64,000 bases of DNA from REEB95 sp963785735. GTDB lineage: Bacteria; Pseudomonadota; Alphaproteobacteria; ATCC43930; CGMCC-115725. The stretch lies in assembly GCA_963785735.1 (NCBI GenBank), contig CAWAWJ010000001.1:62001-126000 (forward strand), given 5' to 3'. Of this stretch, positions 18,178-27,097 are shown in pieces. Within the stretch, counting starts at the first letter, position 1, and the number at the start of each line of letters is the position of its first letter. A program made the translations under genes and the position numbers. The notes under the pieces were generated by a model that was given only the letters and a program-made list of their open reading frames with translations, was not told where the DNA came from and ran no database searches.

Positions 18178-19236
18178 ATGAAAAGCTATGTCCTGACCGA
18201 GTTCGGAGCGCCGTTGCGGACGGTCGAGGCGCCGGTGCCGGCACCGCAAGGGACCGAGGTGCTGCTGAAAACACTCGCCGCCGGGGTGTGCCACAGCGAT
18301 CTGCATATCTGGGACGGCTATTTCGACATGGGCGGCGGCAAGCATCAGTCGCTCGCCGATACCGGCATCGTTCCGCCCATCACCATGGGCCATGAGATCG
18401 CCGGCGAGGTGGCGGGCATCGGCCCCGATGCCAAGGGCGTAAAGCCGGGCGAGCGCTACGTCGCCTATCCCTGGATCGGCTGCGGCGAGTGCCCCGCCTG
18501 CCGGGCGGGCCGCGAGAATATCTGCACCGCCGGCGAGCGCACCCTCGGCATCCGCCGCCCCGGCGGCTATGCCGATTACGTGCTGGTGCCGCATCCGCGC
18601 TATTTGGCGCCGCTCGGCAAGCTCACCCCCGCCCAGGCCGCGCCCTATGCCTGCTCGGGCCTGACATCCTATGCCGCGCTGAACTGCGTCGGCGAAGCGG
18701 TTTACAAGACGCGGCCGATCCTCATCCTCGGCGCCGGCGGCCTCGGGCTCGCCTGCCTCAAGCTCTTGAAGGCGCTCGGAGGCCTCGGCGCGGTGGTGGT
18801 CGACACCGATCCCAAGAAGCGCGAGGCCGCGCTTCAGGCGGGCGCGCTCGCCGCCATCGACCCCAAGATGGAGAAGCCGGCGCGCGCCGTGAACGCGGCC
18901 GCCAAGGCGCCGATCGCGGCGGCGATCGACTTCGTGGGAGCGGAATCGACGGCGCGGCTCGGCATGGCGGCGGTCACGCGCGGCGGCAAATACGTCATCG
19001 TCGGATTGTTCGGCGGCGAGATCACCCTGGCGCTGCCGTTGATCCCGCTCCGCGCGCTCGCCATCGAAGGGGTGGTGACCGGAACGCTCGCCGAATTCAA
19101 GGAACTAATGGATCTGGCGGCGCAGGGCAAGACCGAGGGCGTGCCGCTCCAGGAGATGCCGCTCGCCGAGGCCAATCGGGCGCTGATGGATCTGCGCGCC
19201 GGCCGCATCATCGGCCGCGCCGTGCTCAAACCCTAG
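18178..19236 (+). CDS. Zinc-dependent alcohol dehydrogenase (MDR family)
   Basis: This 352-residue enzyme has the GroES-like catalytic domain and Rossmann NAD(P) domain of medium-chain dehydrogenases. Catalytic-zinc ligands are in AGVCHSD and GHE(IAGEV). The structural-zinc lobe GCGECPACRAGRENIC supplies four cysteines, and ILGAGGLGL is the nucleotide loop. Substrate is not evident; the family acts on primary alcohols, aldehydes or polyols. The start follows a GGGAGAG ribosome site. The 3' end overlaps the convergent SGNH hydrolase gene by 11 bp. Confidence 0.88.
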   Translation: MKSYVLTEFGAPLRTVEAPVPAPQGTEVLLKTLAAGVCHSDLHIWDGYFDMGGGKHQSLADTGIVPPITMGHEIAGEVAGIGPDAKGVKPGERYVAYPWIGCGECPACRAGRENICTAGERTLGIRRPGGYADYVLVPHPRYLAPLGKLTPAQAAPYACSGLTSYAALNCVGEAVYKTRPILILGAGGLGLACLKLLKALGGLGAVVVDTDPKKREAALQAGALAAIDPKMEKPARAVNAAAKAPIAAAIDFVGAESTARLGMAAVTRGGKYVIVGLFGGEITLALPLIPLRALAIEGVVTGTLAEFKELMDLAAQGKTEGVPLQEMPLAEANRALMDLRAGRIIGRAVLKP

Positions 19237-20035
19237 GCTTGACCGCGCCGACGATGCTGCGCCCCACCTGGCGCGCCAGGCAGTCGTAACTCATATCGGT
19301 CATGTGCAGCCGGTCATGGGCCAGCATGATGGAAAGCGGCATGCGCCCTTCTTCCGCCCATTCGCGCATCATGGCGAAGCGGTGAATGACCGGCACGTCC
19401 TCGGCATGCGCCGCCGCCGCGATGGCGTGTTCCATCTCGCGGTAACGCGGATGCTGGAGGATGGCGGGCGCGAATTGCAGATCCATCAGCACCACGTCGA
19501 TCCCCGCCGCCTTCATGCGCTCGGTGCCGGCGCGGATCAGCTCCGCCGCGTCGGCCGGATCAACATCGTGCAGCAGATCGTTGGTGCCGACCTGCCAGAT
19601 GACGAGATCAGGATGGGCGGCGATCACGTCGGTGTTGATCCGCTCGAGCGTCGCGTCCGCGGTCTCGCCGCCGACGCCGCGATTGAGCACATTGATCTCC
19701 ATGTTGGGAAAGCGCGAGGCCAGGAGCTTCGCCAGCCGGCTGGGATAGGATTTGTCGGGTGCCGTGGCGCCGGTGCCGTAGGTCGAGGACGAGCCGAAGG
19801 CGACGATGGTCAGGGGCCCGCCCTTGGCGAGGCTTTGCGCCACATGCGGCAGGGGCATGTCCAGCGCCGTGACGTCGCCGCTGGCGGCGCAATGATCGAT
19901 GTCGGCCTGGGCGTGGCGGCCGCCGGGCGACAACAGGAACAGCACCATGCCGATGAGGCCGACCATGGTGATCGCCATGATCGAATTTTCACGCCGCAAC
20001 TGGGCCGGGCTGGGTTCCTTCAGTTTCTTGTACAT
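19226..20035 (-). CDS. SGNH/GDSL-type hydrolase, membrane-anchored, apparently catalytically complete
   Basis: The 269-residue product starts at ATG 20035, one base after the stop of the preceding SGNH gene. Residues about 20-37 form one hydrophobic anchor, placing the catalytic domain in the periplasm. Block I is AFGSSSTYG (Ser near 82-84), the block II glycine is in NRGVGGET, block III is VGTND, and the block V Asp-His pair is in DRLHMTD. These supply the full Ser/Gly/Asn/His set. It is the last gene of an opgC-SGNH-SGNH operon, so it probably acts as an O-acylesterase or acyltransferase partner on the same glycan that OpgC modifies; that target is inferred. Confidence 0.82.
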   Translation of the reverse strand: MYKKLKEPSPAQLRRENSIMAITMVGLIGMVLFLLSPGGRHAQADIDHCAASGDVTALDMPLPHVAQSLAKGGPLTIVAFGSSSTYGTGATAPDKSYPSRLAKLLASRFPNMEINVLNRGVGGETADATLERINTDVIAAHPDLVIWQVGTNDLLHDVDPADAAELIRAGTERMKAAGIDVVLMDLQFAPAILQHPRYREMEHAIAAAAHAEDVPVIHRFAMMREWAEEGRMPLSIMLAHDRLHMTDMSYDCLARQVGRSIVGAVKPRV

Positions 20036-20036
20036 A

Positions 20037-20813
20037 CTAGCGGGCGGCGTAATCGATCGCGTCCGCCATCCTTTCTCCCAGGCACCGGTAAATCTCCTCG
20101 GCCAGGACCGCCTGCTTGCCTTTCGGCACGTTGACCAGGTCGAAGCTGCCCGCGTCGCTCCAATACCGCATGATATCATAACGGCGGAAGACATAGATTT
20201 CTTCCAGATCCGCGATTTGCCGCATGGTCTCGATATAGGGCTCGAAGTTGATGATCGAGTTCGTGCGCGGGTTGTATTGCATGTCGACCAGCATGATCTC
20301 GGCCTTGTGCTTGCGCAGCAAGGACGCTCCGGCCTGGATGGCGGCGGCGAAATCCTCGACATCGATGCCGCGCACGGCATCGACCGTCCCCGTCTCCCAG
20401 ATGACGAGATTGGGATCGTGAGGAATCACGTCCTGCGCGAAGCGGTCGACCATGTCCTGGGCGCTCTGGCGCGGTATGCCCTGGTTGATGACCGAAATCG
20501 GCACGCCCGGATGGCGGCGCCGGAGCGCCTCTTCGAGGCGGTGGGGATAGGCATTGGCCTCGCCCTCGCCGGCGGCGGTGCCGGCGGTCGAGGCGCCGCC
20601 GATGACGACGATGGTCACCGGCTGCTTGGCGTGGAAGCGGCGGGCCAGCACGGGGAAGCGCGGATCGTCCACGATCAGCTCATGCGGCCCCGCGCAGGCG
20701 GCGGGCACCGGTTCGGGCGCCGCTTCCTGGGAAAACACGCTTGCGCCCGGCGCCAGCGCCGCGAGCAAGAGCGCCGCGGCCAGGGCGGGATATCGGGTTT
20801 TCGGCCGGGTCAT
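20037..20813 (-). CDS. SGNH-fold protein with degenerate catalytic blocks
   Basis: This is a 258-residue exported protein with a signal peptide at residues 1-29 (ALLLAALAPGASVFSQEA). The fold-defining segments resemble its downstream neighbour: VIGGASTAG (block I), INQGIPRQSAQ (block II) and VIWETGTVDA where the neighbour has VGTND. The block III Asn is thus replaced, and no Asp-x-x-His block V is visible near the C terminus (NVPKGKQAVL). It may be a non-catalytic binding partner or use another mechanism. The start overlaps the opgC stop (ATGA) and the next gene begins one base after its stop. Confidence 0.72.
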   Translation of the reverse strand: MTRPKTRYPALAAALLLAALAPGASVFSQEAAPEPVPAACAGPHELIVDDPRFPVLARRFHAKQPVTIVVIGGASTAGTAAGEGEANAYPHRLEEALRRRHPGVPISVINQGIPRQSAQDMVDRFAQDVIPHDPNLVIWETGTVDAVRGIDVEDFAAAIQAGASLLRKHKAEIMLVDMQYNPRTNSIINFEPYIETMRQIADLEEIYVFRRYDIMRYWSDAGSFDLVNVPKGKQAVLAEEIYRCLGERMADAIDYAAR

Positions 20814-22036
20814 CGCGGCGACTCCGAAGGGGCCGCGTGCATGGCGCCCTGGCGCGAACGCGAATGCGGACGCGAACCCGGCGGGCGACGGCCCGCTGCC
20901 TTGAACCATTCGAGCAGCAAGGCGGTGGCGATCATCATCCCGATGCCGCCCAAATTCACCGCCGCCTGCATCCAGATCCCGCCATAGAGTTCGGCCAGGA
21001 GGAAATGGCCCAGCACCGACAGCACGATGCCGACGCAGAAGACATAGAGCGAATGCTGGCCGCACAGGATCACCGGCCACGCCCAGCTCTTGTGCAGGAA
21101 GGCGCTGGCGGGCTTGACGAAGGCGATCGTGGTCACCGCGATGGCGAGGAAATTGATGAGCCGCAACGGCGCGAGATTCGTCTTGTCGATGGTGTGATTG
21201 TAAAGCTGCTTCGCCAGGAAGGGCGGGAAAGGATCGTAGAACCAGTGCATCATCCAGCTCAGGCTGATGATCGCGCAAAAGGCGGCGATGGCGATCGACA
21301 GGTATTTGAGCCATTTGCCCGACGGAAAGGGCCAGGAGCCGGTCACGCGCGAATAGCCCGCCGTCGCGCCGATGACGAACAGGAATTGCCAGGCCAGCGG
21401 ATTGAAGAACCAGGCATGGTCGGCCGGGAAGGTCTTGGGCGCCCAGCCGCGCAACAGCACCGTGGCGTAGAGCAGGCCGGACAGGACGATCGGCAGCAGG
21501 CTGTGGCGGCGTAAGAGAAACAGCACCAGCGGAAATCCCATCAGCAGCACGATGTAGAGCGGCAGGATGTCGAGGAAGTTCGGCTGGAAGCCCAGGAACA
21601 ACGTCCGGATGATGGCCAGATGCGGCTGCTCGAGGAAATCGCCGACGCCCATCTCGTCGGCGTACATCGGGTTGCGCACGGCGAAGATGGTATAGGACAC
21701 CTCGGCGGTGAAGATCACGAACAGGAAGATGTGCGCGACGTAAAGCTGCCAGACGCGGCGATAGATCTGCGCCGTGGCGTAGAGCCCGCCATGCTCCTCG
21801 AAGCTCCTGCCATAGACCAGCGCCGCGGTGAAGCCGGAGATGAAGATGAACACCTCGGCGGCGTCGGAAAACGCCACCGAGCGGAACGTGAAATAGGAAA
21901 GCAGGTTTTCAGGAATATGATCGATGAAGATGAAGAACAGCGACAAGCCGCGGAAGAAATCGAGGCGCAGATCGCGCACGCCCCACGCCATTCCCCCGGC
22001 CGCATTCATCGATTGCTTCTGCCCCGCCGCGCTCAC
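20810..22036 (-). CDS. opgC: OpgC-family membrane acyltransferase (first copy)
   Basis: The 408-residue protein has about ten hydrophobic helices. The N terminus carries the OpgC signature RLDFFRGLSLFFIFIDHIP, followed by SDAAEVFIFISGFTAA. OpgC family proteins transfer succinyl or other acyl groups to osmoregulated periplasmic glucans. The start is a GTG at 22036, and an internal ATG near 22009 is an alternative. The last about 25 residues are Arg/Ser-rich and probably cytosolic. It is first in a three-gene operon with two SGNH proteins. A second opgC lies at 62.7 kb with a different esterase, a notable parallel. Confidence 0.85.
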   Translation of the reverse strand: MSAAGQKQSMNAAGGMAWGVRDLRLDFFRGLSLFFIFIDHIPENLLSYFTFRSVAFSDAAEVFIFISGFTAALVYGRSFEEHGGLYATAQIYRRVWQLYVAHIFLFVIFTAEVSYTIFAVRNPMYADEMGVGDFLEQPHLAIIRTLFLGFQPNFLDILPLYIVLLMGFPLVLFLLRRHSLLPIVLSGLLYATVLLRGWAPKTFPADHAWFFNPLAWQFLFVIGATAGYSRVTGSWPFPSGKWLKYLSIAIAAFCAIISLSWMMHWFYDPFPPFLAKQLYNHTIDKTNLAPLRLINFLAIAVTTIAFVKPASAFLHKSWAWPVILCGQHSLYVFCVGIVLSVLGHFLLAELYGGIWMQAAVNLGGIGMMIATALLLEWFKAAGRRPPGSRPHSRSRQGAMHAAPSESPR

Positions 22037-22066
22037 GTCCCGATCATAGCCGCGCCCGCCTTATAG

Positions 22067-22102
22067 CCCAAGCCCCGGGCCGGGATGGCGCCGGGGCTTG
22101 GG
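22067..22102 (-). terminator. Perfect 12-bp hairpin between opgC and the anti-sigma gene
   Basis: CCCAAGCCCCGG (22067-22078) pairs perfectly with CCGGGGCTTGGG (22091-22102) across a 12-base loop. It lies about 35 bases past the stop of the anti-sigma gene on the minus strand. There is no U tract after it, so it may be a pause or processing hairpin rather than a true intrinsic terminator. Confidence 0.4.
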
Positions 22103-22136
22103 AATCCAGAATGCCCAATTATCGGGCGGTTCGGAT

Positions 22137-22997
22137 TTAGATGGCGTCGAGCTGCCAGGCGATATCGTTGGAGATGTTCCAGAGATAGCCGATATCGGCC
22201 GTGCCGACGAGCGCGTATTCATGCCCGTGATGGCGCCAATAGAGCAGGTTCAAATCGCCGCGGCGGTCGAAAGTGGGCGCGAGATCGGGCTTGGACGACG
22301 AGCCCACGACCACGGTCAAGGGCCCGAGCGCCTGGTTGTCGGTGGTGTAGAACAGCTGAGTCGCGGGCTGGCCCTCGACCACGAGGAACCGCGCGCCCTG
22401 GAAGCTCAAGCCCCAGGGCTTCAGATCGGGCAGATGGAAATCGGACGGCAGCTGCCCGGCCTTGCGCAAGGCGTCGGCATTGCCGTCAGCCGGAATGTCC
22501 ATGAGCTGGCGATCATCTGGCCCGGCATTGACGAAAAGCTTGTGATAGCCCGCGATGTTGTCGAGCCAGTTGGCGGCGGTGAGATTGCCGTTGAGCGCCG
22601 CCTGTTGCGCCGCCAGCGTCACGCCCTGCTGGCTGGCGACGAAATATCCCAAGCCCGCGCCGAGCACGATGCCGGCCAGCGAGGCCGCGACCGGCGCGCC
22701 GATCCACCAGGCCCGCTCGCCCATCATGTCGCGCCAGCGTCCGAGCTGCGCCACCATTTGGCGAATGAGGGTATCCGATTCCTTGGCGCGCGCCGCGGCG
22801 AGGAGGCGCTCGGGCACGGGCTCGCGCAGCACCGCGTCATAGGCGGCGCGAATGAGCCGCGTGCCGTCGTTGAGGCGCTCGGCCTGGGCGCGCAGGGCGT
22901 CGTCCTGGGCCAACGCCTGGGCCACGGCCAAGCGCTCGGCTCCGGCCAACTCGCCGTCGAGATAGGCAATCAACGTCTCGTCACTCGGTCTTTGCAT
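22137..22997 (-). CDS. Membrane anti-sigma factor, partner of the adjacent ECF sigma
   Basis: From the ATG at 22997 the product has 286 residues. Residues 1-60 (DETLIAYLDGELAGAER...) resemble the anti-sigma N-terminal helical module that binds ECF sigma factors, here without the zinc HxxxCxxC motif. One transmembrane helix lies at about 98-122, leaving a periplasmic domain of about 160 residues with no recognised fold. The start overlaps the sigma gene's 3' end by 17 bp, so the pair is translationally coupled. The inducing signal is unknown. Confidence 0.78.
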   Translation of the reverse strand: MQRPSDETLIAYLDGELAGAERLAVAQALAQDDALRAQAERLNDGTRLIRAAYDAVLREPVPERLLAAARAKESDTLIRQMVAQLGRWRDMMGERAWWIGAPVAASLAGIVLGAGLGYFVASQQGVTLAAQQAALNGNLTAANWLDNIAGYHKLFVNAGPDDRQLMDIPADGNADALRKAGQLPSDFHLPDLKPWGLSFQGARFLVVEGQPATQLFYTTDNQALGPLTVVVGSSSKPDLAPTFDRRGDLNLLYWRHHGHEYALVGTADIGYLWNISNDIAWQLDAI

Positions 22998-23508
22998 CGT
23001 CCGAACTCCCCCGGAGAGCATTCCCGGATTCCAATTTCGCCAGCAACGCAAGCCGCGCCCGCGCCAACCGGCTCATGATGGTGCCCACCGGCACCTCGGC
23101 GACATCCGCCGCCTCCTTGTAACTCAACCCTTCCACCGTCACCAGCAGCAGCGCCACGCGCTGCTCTTCCGGCAGAGTATTCATCGCCACCTGCACCTCG
23201 CGCAACGCCAAGCGGGCCTCAACTCGGCGAACCGATTCGTCCGAGCCCATATTGATCGCCGCGTCCTCGTGCTCCGTCCGCCTTGTGTCGCGCGAGCGCA
23301 GCAGGTCGATCCAGACCGTCTGCACGATTCGGAACATCCAACTGTCGAAGCGCGTTCCCGCCTGGAACTGGTGCGTGCGGGCGAGAGCCCGCTCGCACGC
23401 CGCCTGGACGAGATCGTCCGCTTCGACGGCGGAGCCGGTCAGGCCACGGGCGAAACGCCGAAGCCGGGGCAGGACTGCGACGAGCTGGTCGTTGAACGAC
23501 GCACTCAC
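22981..23508 (-). CDS. ECF-type RNA polymerase sigma factor
   Basis: This 175-residue sigma factor has only regions 2 and 4. Region 2 shows EADDLVQAACERAL and FDSWMFRIVQTVWIDLLRS; region 4 shows LPEEQRVALLLV, the EGLSYKEAADVAEVPVGTIMSRLARAR helix-turn-helix. The start is a GTG at 23508 preceded by a GATGGGGCG purine stretch. The downstream overlapping gene encodes a membrane anti-sigma factor. It is not an EcfG general-stress sigma by context, since no NepR or PhyR gene is adjacent. The 247-bp divergent spacer to pntAA should contain its promoter, but I could not recognise an autoregulatory element. Confidence 0.9.
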   Translation of the reverse strand: MSASFNDQLVAVLPRLRRFARGLTGSAVEADDLVQAACERALARTHQFQAGTRFDSWMFRIVQTVWIDLLRSRDTRRTEHEDAAINMGSDESVRRVEARLALREVQVAMNTLPEEQRVALLLVTVEGLSYKEAADVAEVPVGTIMSRLARARLALLAKLESGNALRGSSDDAKTE

Positions 23509-23755
23509 CGCCCCATCCCCCGGCGGGGCTGGGCCGTCCGATCAAACCTGACATTGGTATAACGGCTGGAGATGGGGATTATTCCTTTGGCAGAACAGCA
23601 TCTTAATCGCGAGTTTGGGGCCTGAGAAGGCGGAATGCTCAACACCTAGCGGTTTCGAGACGGGTCTTGAGTAAGACCGGGGGCTTCGGCATTGTGTCGC
23701 CCGTTCACGTAAAAAGGCGCGCCAAGCGCTAGGCCATTGGGGACATTCGGGTTTC

Positions 23756-24886
23756 ATGAAAATCGGCATTCCGAAAGAGCGCCGTCCCGATGAGCGCCGC
23801 GTCGCCGCGTCGCCCGACACGGTGAAGCGGCTCAAGGCCATGGGCCATGACATCCTGGTCGAAAAGGGTGCCGGTGCCGGCGCTTCTTTCACGGACGAGG
23901 CCTATGCCGCCGCGGGCGCGGCCCTCGCCGACGCGGCCGCCTCCTTGGCGGCCGAAATCGTGCTCAAGGTGCAGGCGCCCTTGCCCGACGAGATATCCCG
24001 GATGAAACCGGGCGCGGTGCTGATCGGCATGCTCCAGCCCTTGCAGAACAAGGATCAGGTCCTGGCTTACGCCAAGGCGGGGGTGACGGCCTTCGCCATG
24101 GAGCTGGTGCCGCGCATCACCCGCGCCCAGGCGATGGACGTTCTCTCCTCCCAGGCCAATCTCGCCGGCTACAAGGCGGTGCTCGACGCCGCCGAGGTTT
24201 TCGGCCGCGCCATGCCGATGATGATGACCGCCGCCGGCACGATCGCCCCGGCGCGCGTGCTGGTGATGGGCGCGGGCGTCGCCGGGCTTCAGGCGATCGC
24301 CACCGCGCGGCGCCTGGGCGCGATCGTCTCCGCCACCGATGTGCGTTTCGCCGCCAAGGAGCAGGTCGAAAGCCTGGGCGCCTCTTTCCTCGCGGTCGAT
24401 CTCGAAGCGATGAAGGCGATGGAGACGGCGGGCGGCTACGCCAAGGAGATGAGCGCGGATTTCGCCAAGCGCCAGCGCGAGCACGTGACCGAGGCCTTGA
24501 AGAAGATCGACATCGTCATCTGCACCGCGCTCATCCCCGGACGCAAGGCGCCGGTGCTGATCACCAGGGAGATGGTGGATGTCATGCGCCCGGGCTCGGT
24601 GATCGTCGATATGGCGGTGGAGCAAGGCGGCAACGCCGAGGGAAGCAAATTGGGCGAGACCGTGACCACGCCCAACGGCGTCGTCATTGTCGGCCACGCC
24701 AACATGCCGTCGCGCATCGCGGTCGATTCGAGCGCGCTCTATGCCCGCAATCTGCTGGCCTTCCTGGGATTGATCCTGACCAAGGAAAAAACCCTGAAGA
24801 TCGACATGGAAGACGAGATCATCAAGGCGGCGCTTTTGACCCGCGACGGCAAGATCGTCCATCCGCAACTGGCCGGAGGCGTCTGA
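23756..24886 (+). CDS. pntAA: NAD(P) transhydrogenase subunit alpha, part 1
   Basis: This 376-residue domain I of the proton-translocating transhydrogenase binds NAD(H). The AlaDH/PNT N-terminal domain begins MKIGIPKERRPDERRVA, and the Rossmann loop VMGAGVAGLQAI follows near residue 180. VIVDMAVEQGGN is the mobile-loop region. Membrane parts are encoded separately by pntAB and pntB, the three-gene arrangement common in alphaproteobacteria. Its stop overlaps the pntAB start (TGATG). The enzyme drives NADPH formation from NADH using the proton gradient. Confidence 0.94.
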   Translation: MKIGIPKERRPDERRVAASPDTVKRLKAMGHDILVEKGAGAGASFTDEAYAAAGAALADAAASLAAEIVLKVQAPLPDEISRMKPGAVLIGMLQPLQNKDQVLAYAKAGVTAFAMELVPRITRAQAMDVLSSQANLAGYKAVLDAAEVFGRAMPMMMTAAGTIAPARVLVMGAGVAGLQAIATARRLGAIVSATDVRFAAKEQVESLGASFLAVDLEAMKAMETAGGYAKEMSADFAKRQREHVTEALKKIDIVICTALIPGRKAPVLITREMVDVMRPGSVIVDMAVEQGGNAEGSKLGETVTTPNGVVIVGHANMPSRIAVDSSALYARNLLAFLGLILTKEKTLKIDMEDEIIKAALLTRDGKIVHPQLAGGV

Positions 24887-25215
24887 TGGGCGAGCATGCC
24901 GATCTCTTCGTCTTCTTCCTCACCGTCTTCGTGCTGGCGGTGTTCGTCGGCTATTACGTGGTGTGGCGGGTGACGCCCGCCCTGCATTCGCCGCTGATGA
25001 GCGTCACCAACGCGGTGTCCTCGGTCATCATCGTCGGCGCGTTGATCGCCGCCGGGCCGGCGGGGTTGAGCTTCTCCAAGATCATGGGCCTGGCCGCGGT
25101 GGTGCTGGCCTCGATCAACATCTTCGGCGGATTCATCGTCACCCAGCGCATGTTGCAGATGTTCAAGAAGAAGGCACCCAAGGAGAAAGCTCCCAAGGAG
25201 AAGGCGGGGAAATGA
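24886..25215 (+). CDS. pntAB: NAD(P) transhydrogenase subunit alpha, part 2 (membrane)
   Basis: This 109-residue membrane subunit has three or four helices. LHSPLMSVTNAVSSVIIVGAL is the conserved domain II segment, and ASINIFGGFIVTQRMLQMF closes the last helix. A Lys-rich tail with a repeated KAPKE motif ends the protein. It overlaps pntAA (TGATG) and pntB (ATGA) at its two ends, so the three proteins are translationally coupled. It forms part of the proton channel. Confidence 0.94.
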   Translation: MGEHADLFVFFLTVFVLAVFVGYYVVWRVTPALHSPLMSVTNAVSSVIIVGALIAAGPAGLSFSKIMGLAAVVLASINIFGGFIVTQRMLQMFKKKAPKEKAPKEKAGK

Positions 25216-26601
25216 GCGCCAATCTCTCGGCCCTGCTCTATCTCGCCGCCGCCATCTGCTTCATCATGGCGCTCCGGGGGCTGTCGTCGCCGGTCACCGC
25301 GCGCGGCGGCAATCTCTACGGCATCACCGGCATGGTGATCGCGATCGGCACCACGCTCGCCTCCCCCGGCGTGCTGAGCTATCCCGAGATTCTGGCGGGC
25401 ATCGTCGGCGGCGGCGCGATCGGCACTTTCGTCGCGCTGCGCATCCAGATGACGGCGCTGCCGCAGCTGGTGGCGGCCTTCCACAGCCTGGTCGGCCTGG
25501 CGGCGGTGTGCGTGGCGGCGGCGGCGTTCTACGATCCCTCGGCCTATGGCATCGGCGAGGCGGGCGCGATCCACGGCAAGCCTGGTCGAGATGAGCCTCG
25601 GCACCGCCATCGGCGCCATCACCTTCACCGGCTCGATCGTCGCCTTCGCCAAGCTGCAGGGCCTGGTCACCGGCAAGCCGCTGGTCTTCCCCGGCCAGCA
25701 TCCGCTCAACGCGCTTCTGGGATTGGCGCTCGCCGCCTGCATCGTCTGGTTTTTCATGGAACAGACGCCGCTGCAATTCTGGCTCATCGTCGGATTGTCG
25801 CTGCTTCTGGGACTGCTGCTGATCCTGCCGATCGGCGGCGCCGACATGCCGGTGGTGATCTCGATGCTGAACAGCTATTCGGGCTGGGCGGCTTGCGGCA
25901 TCGGCTTCACCCTGGCCAACTCCCTGCTGATCATCACCGGCGCGCTGGTCGGGTCCTCGGGCGCGATCCTCAGCTACATCATGTGCAAGGGCATGAACCG
26001 CTCGATCTTCAACGTGATCCTGGGCGGCTTCGGCACCGAGGGCGGCGCGGCCGCGGCCGGCGCGCAAGCCGACCGGCCGGTCAAGTCGGGCAGCGCCGAG
26101 GACGCCGCCTTCATCATGAAGAACGCCAGCTCGGTCATCATCGTGCCGGGCTACGGCATGGCGGTGGCCCAGGCGCAGCACGCGCTCAAGGAAATGGCCG
26201 ACACATTGAAGAAGGAAGGCGTCACCGTGCATTACGCCATCCATCCGGTGGCGGGGCGCATGCCCGGCCACATGAACGTGCTGCTGGCCGAGGCCAATGT
26301 GCCCTATGACGAGGTGATCGAGCTCGACGAGATCAACCGCGAGTTCGCCTCGACCGACGTCGCCTTCGTCATCGGCGCCAACGACGTGACCAACCCGGCG
26401 GCCAAGACCGATCCCAAATCGCCGATCTACGGCATGCCGATCCTGGACGTGGAAAAGGCCAAGACCGTGCTGTTCGTCAAGCGCTCCATGGCCTCGGGCT
26501 ATGCCGGCGTCGAGAACGAGCTGTTCTTCCGCGACAACACCATGATGCTGTTCGGCGACGCCAAGAAAATGTGCGAGCAGATCGTGAAGGCCCTCGCGTA
26601 G
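25212..26601 (+). pseudogene. pntB: NAD(P) transhydrogenase subunit beta, interrupted by a frameshift
   Basis: The sequence codes for an otherwise full-length PntB (membrane helices, then the NADP-binding domain with GYGMAVAQAQHALKE and GANDVTNPAAKTDP). The reading frame changes near 25575-25578. Upstream the frame ends ...GAIHG; downstream it resumes SLVEMSLGTAIGAITFTGS in the +1 frame. In normal PntB these join as GAIHGASLVEMSLG, so a 2-base loss of GC (GGCGCAAGC to GGCAAGC) fits best. Remaining codons are intact and typical, suggesting a recent mutation or a sequence error. If real, it leaves pntAA and pntAB without a working partner. Confidence 0.85.
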
Positions 26602-26675
26602 CACAGCCATCGCCCAAACGAGGGCGATGGCGTCGTGCGGAGCATAAATAAGATTCTTAGGCTTCGCATAAAACC

Positions 26676-26701
26676 AAAGCCGCCCGAGGGGGCGGCTTTT
26701 T
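26676..26701 (+). terminator. Intrinsic terminator shared by pntB and rpsU (bidirectional)
   Basis: A perfect 10-bp stem AAAGCCGCCC / GGGCGGCTTT with a 4-base loop is followed by a T tract on the plus strand. The symmetrical A/T ends also suit termination of the convergent rpsU transcript, which stops at 26704. It lies 75 bp past the pntB stop. Confidence 0.85.
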
Positions 26702-26703
26702 GT

Positions 26704-26907
26704 TTAGTACCCCTCGCGCTCCATGCGCTTCCTGAGGAGCTTGCGGTAGCGGCGCACCGCCTCGGCCTTTTCGCGGGCGCGGCGTTCGGACGGCTTCTCG
26801 TAATTGCGGCGGATCTTCATTTCCCGGAACAGGCCCTCGCGCTGCATCTTTTTCTTGAGCGCGCGCAGCGCCTGATCGACGTTGTTGTCGCGGACGAGAA
26901 TCTGCAC
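26704..26907 (-). CDS. rpsU: Small ribosomal subunit protein bS21
   Basis: The 67-residue basic protein begins VQILVRDNNVDQALRALKKK from a GTG at 26907, and RRNYEKPSERRAREKAEAVRR follows, both diagnostic for S21. An AAAGGA ribosome site lies 11 bases upstream. The frame extends further upstream, but that part is not conserved and I exclude it. S21 is a late-assembling 30S protein that aids initiation. The gene is followed by a strong bidirectional terminator. Confidence 0.92.
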   Translation of the reverse strand: MQILVRDNNVDQALRALKKKMQREGLFREMKIRRNYEKPSERRAREKAEAVRRYRKLLRKRMEREGY

Positions 26908-27097
26908 GGACGCGCATTTCCTTTCGTAAAACCGGGCTCGAGGATCATTCCCCAGCCCGGAAAACCGGGTCAAGGGGCGCGTAAATATCATCAAAATCGG
27001 GGTTTGTGAAGAGTTTGGCCGTGGCCAAAACGTCTTTCCCGAGGGCTGCGGCTTTTGCGCCACGCCAGAAAGGCCGATTCGGGCTTATATTACCGCC

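Noticed and set aside
23667..23695. TTGAGT-17-CATTGT promoter for pntAA
   Set aside because: The -10 match is poor and other equally weak combinations exist in the same spacer.
25575..25578. Programmed ribosomal frameshift in pntB
   Set aside because: The site GGC-AAG-CCT lacks a slippery heptamer or obvious stimulator, and PntB is not known to use recoding. Mutation or error is simpler.
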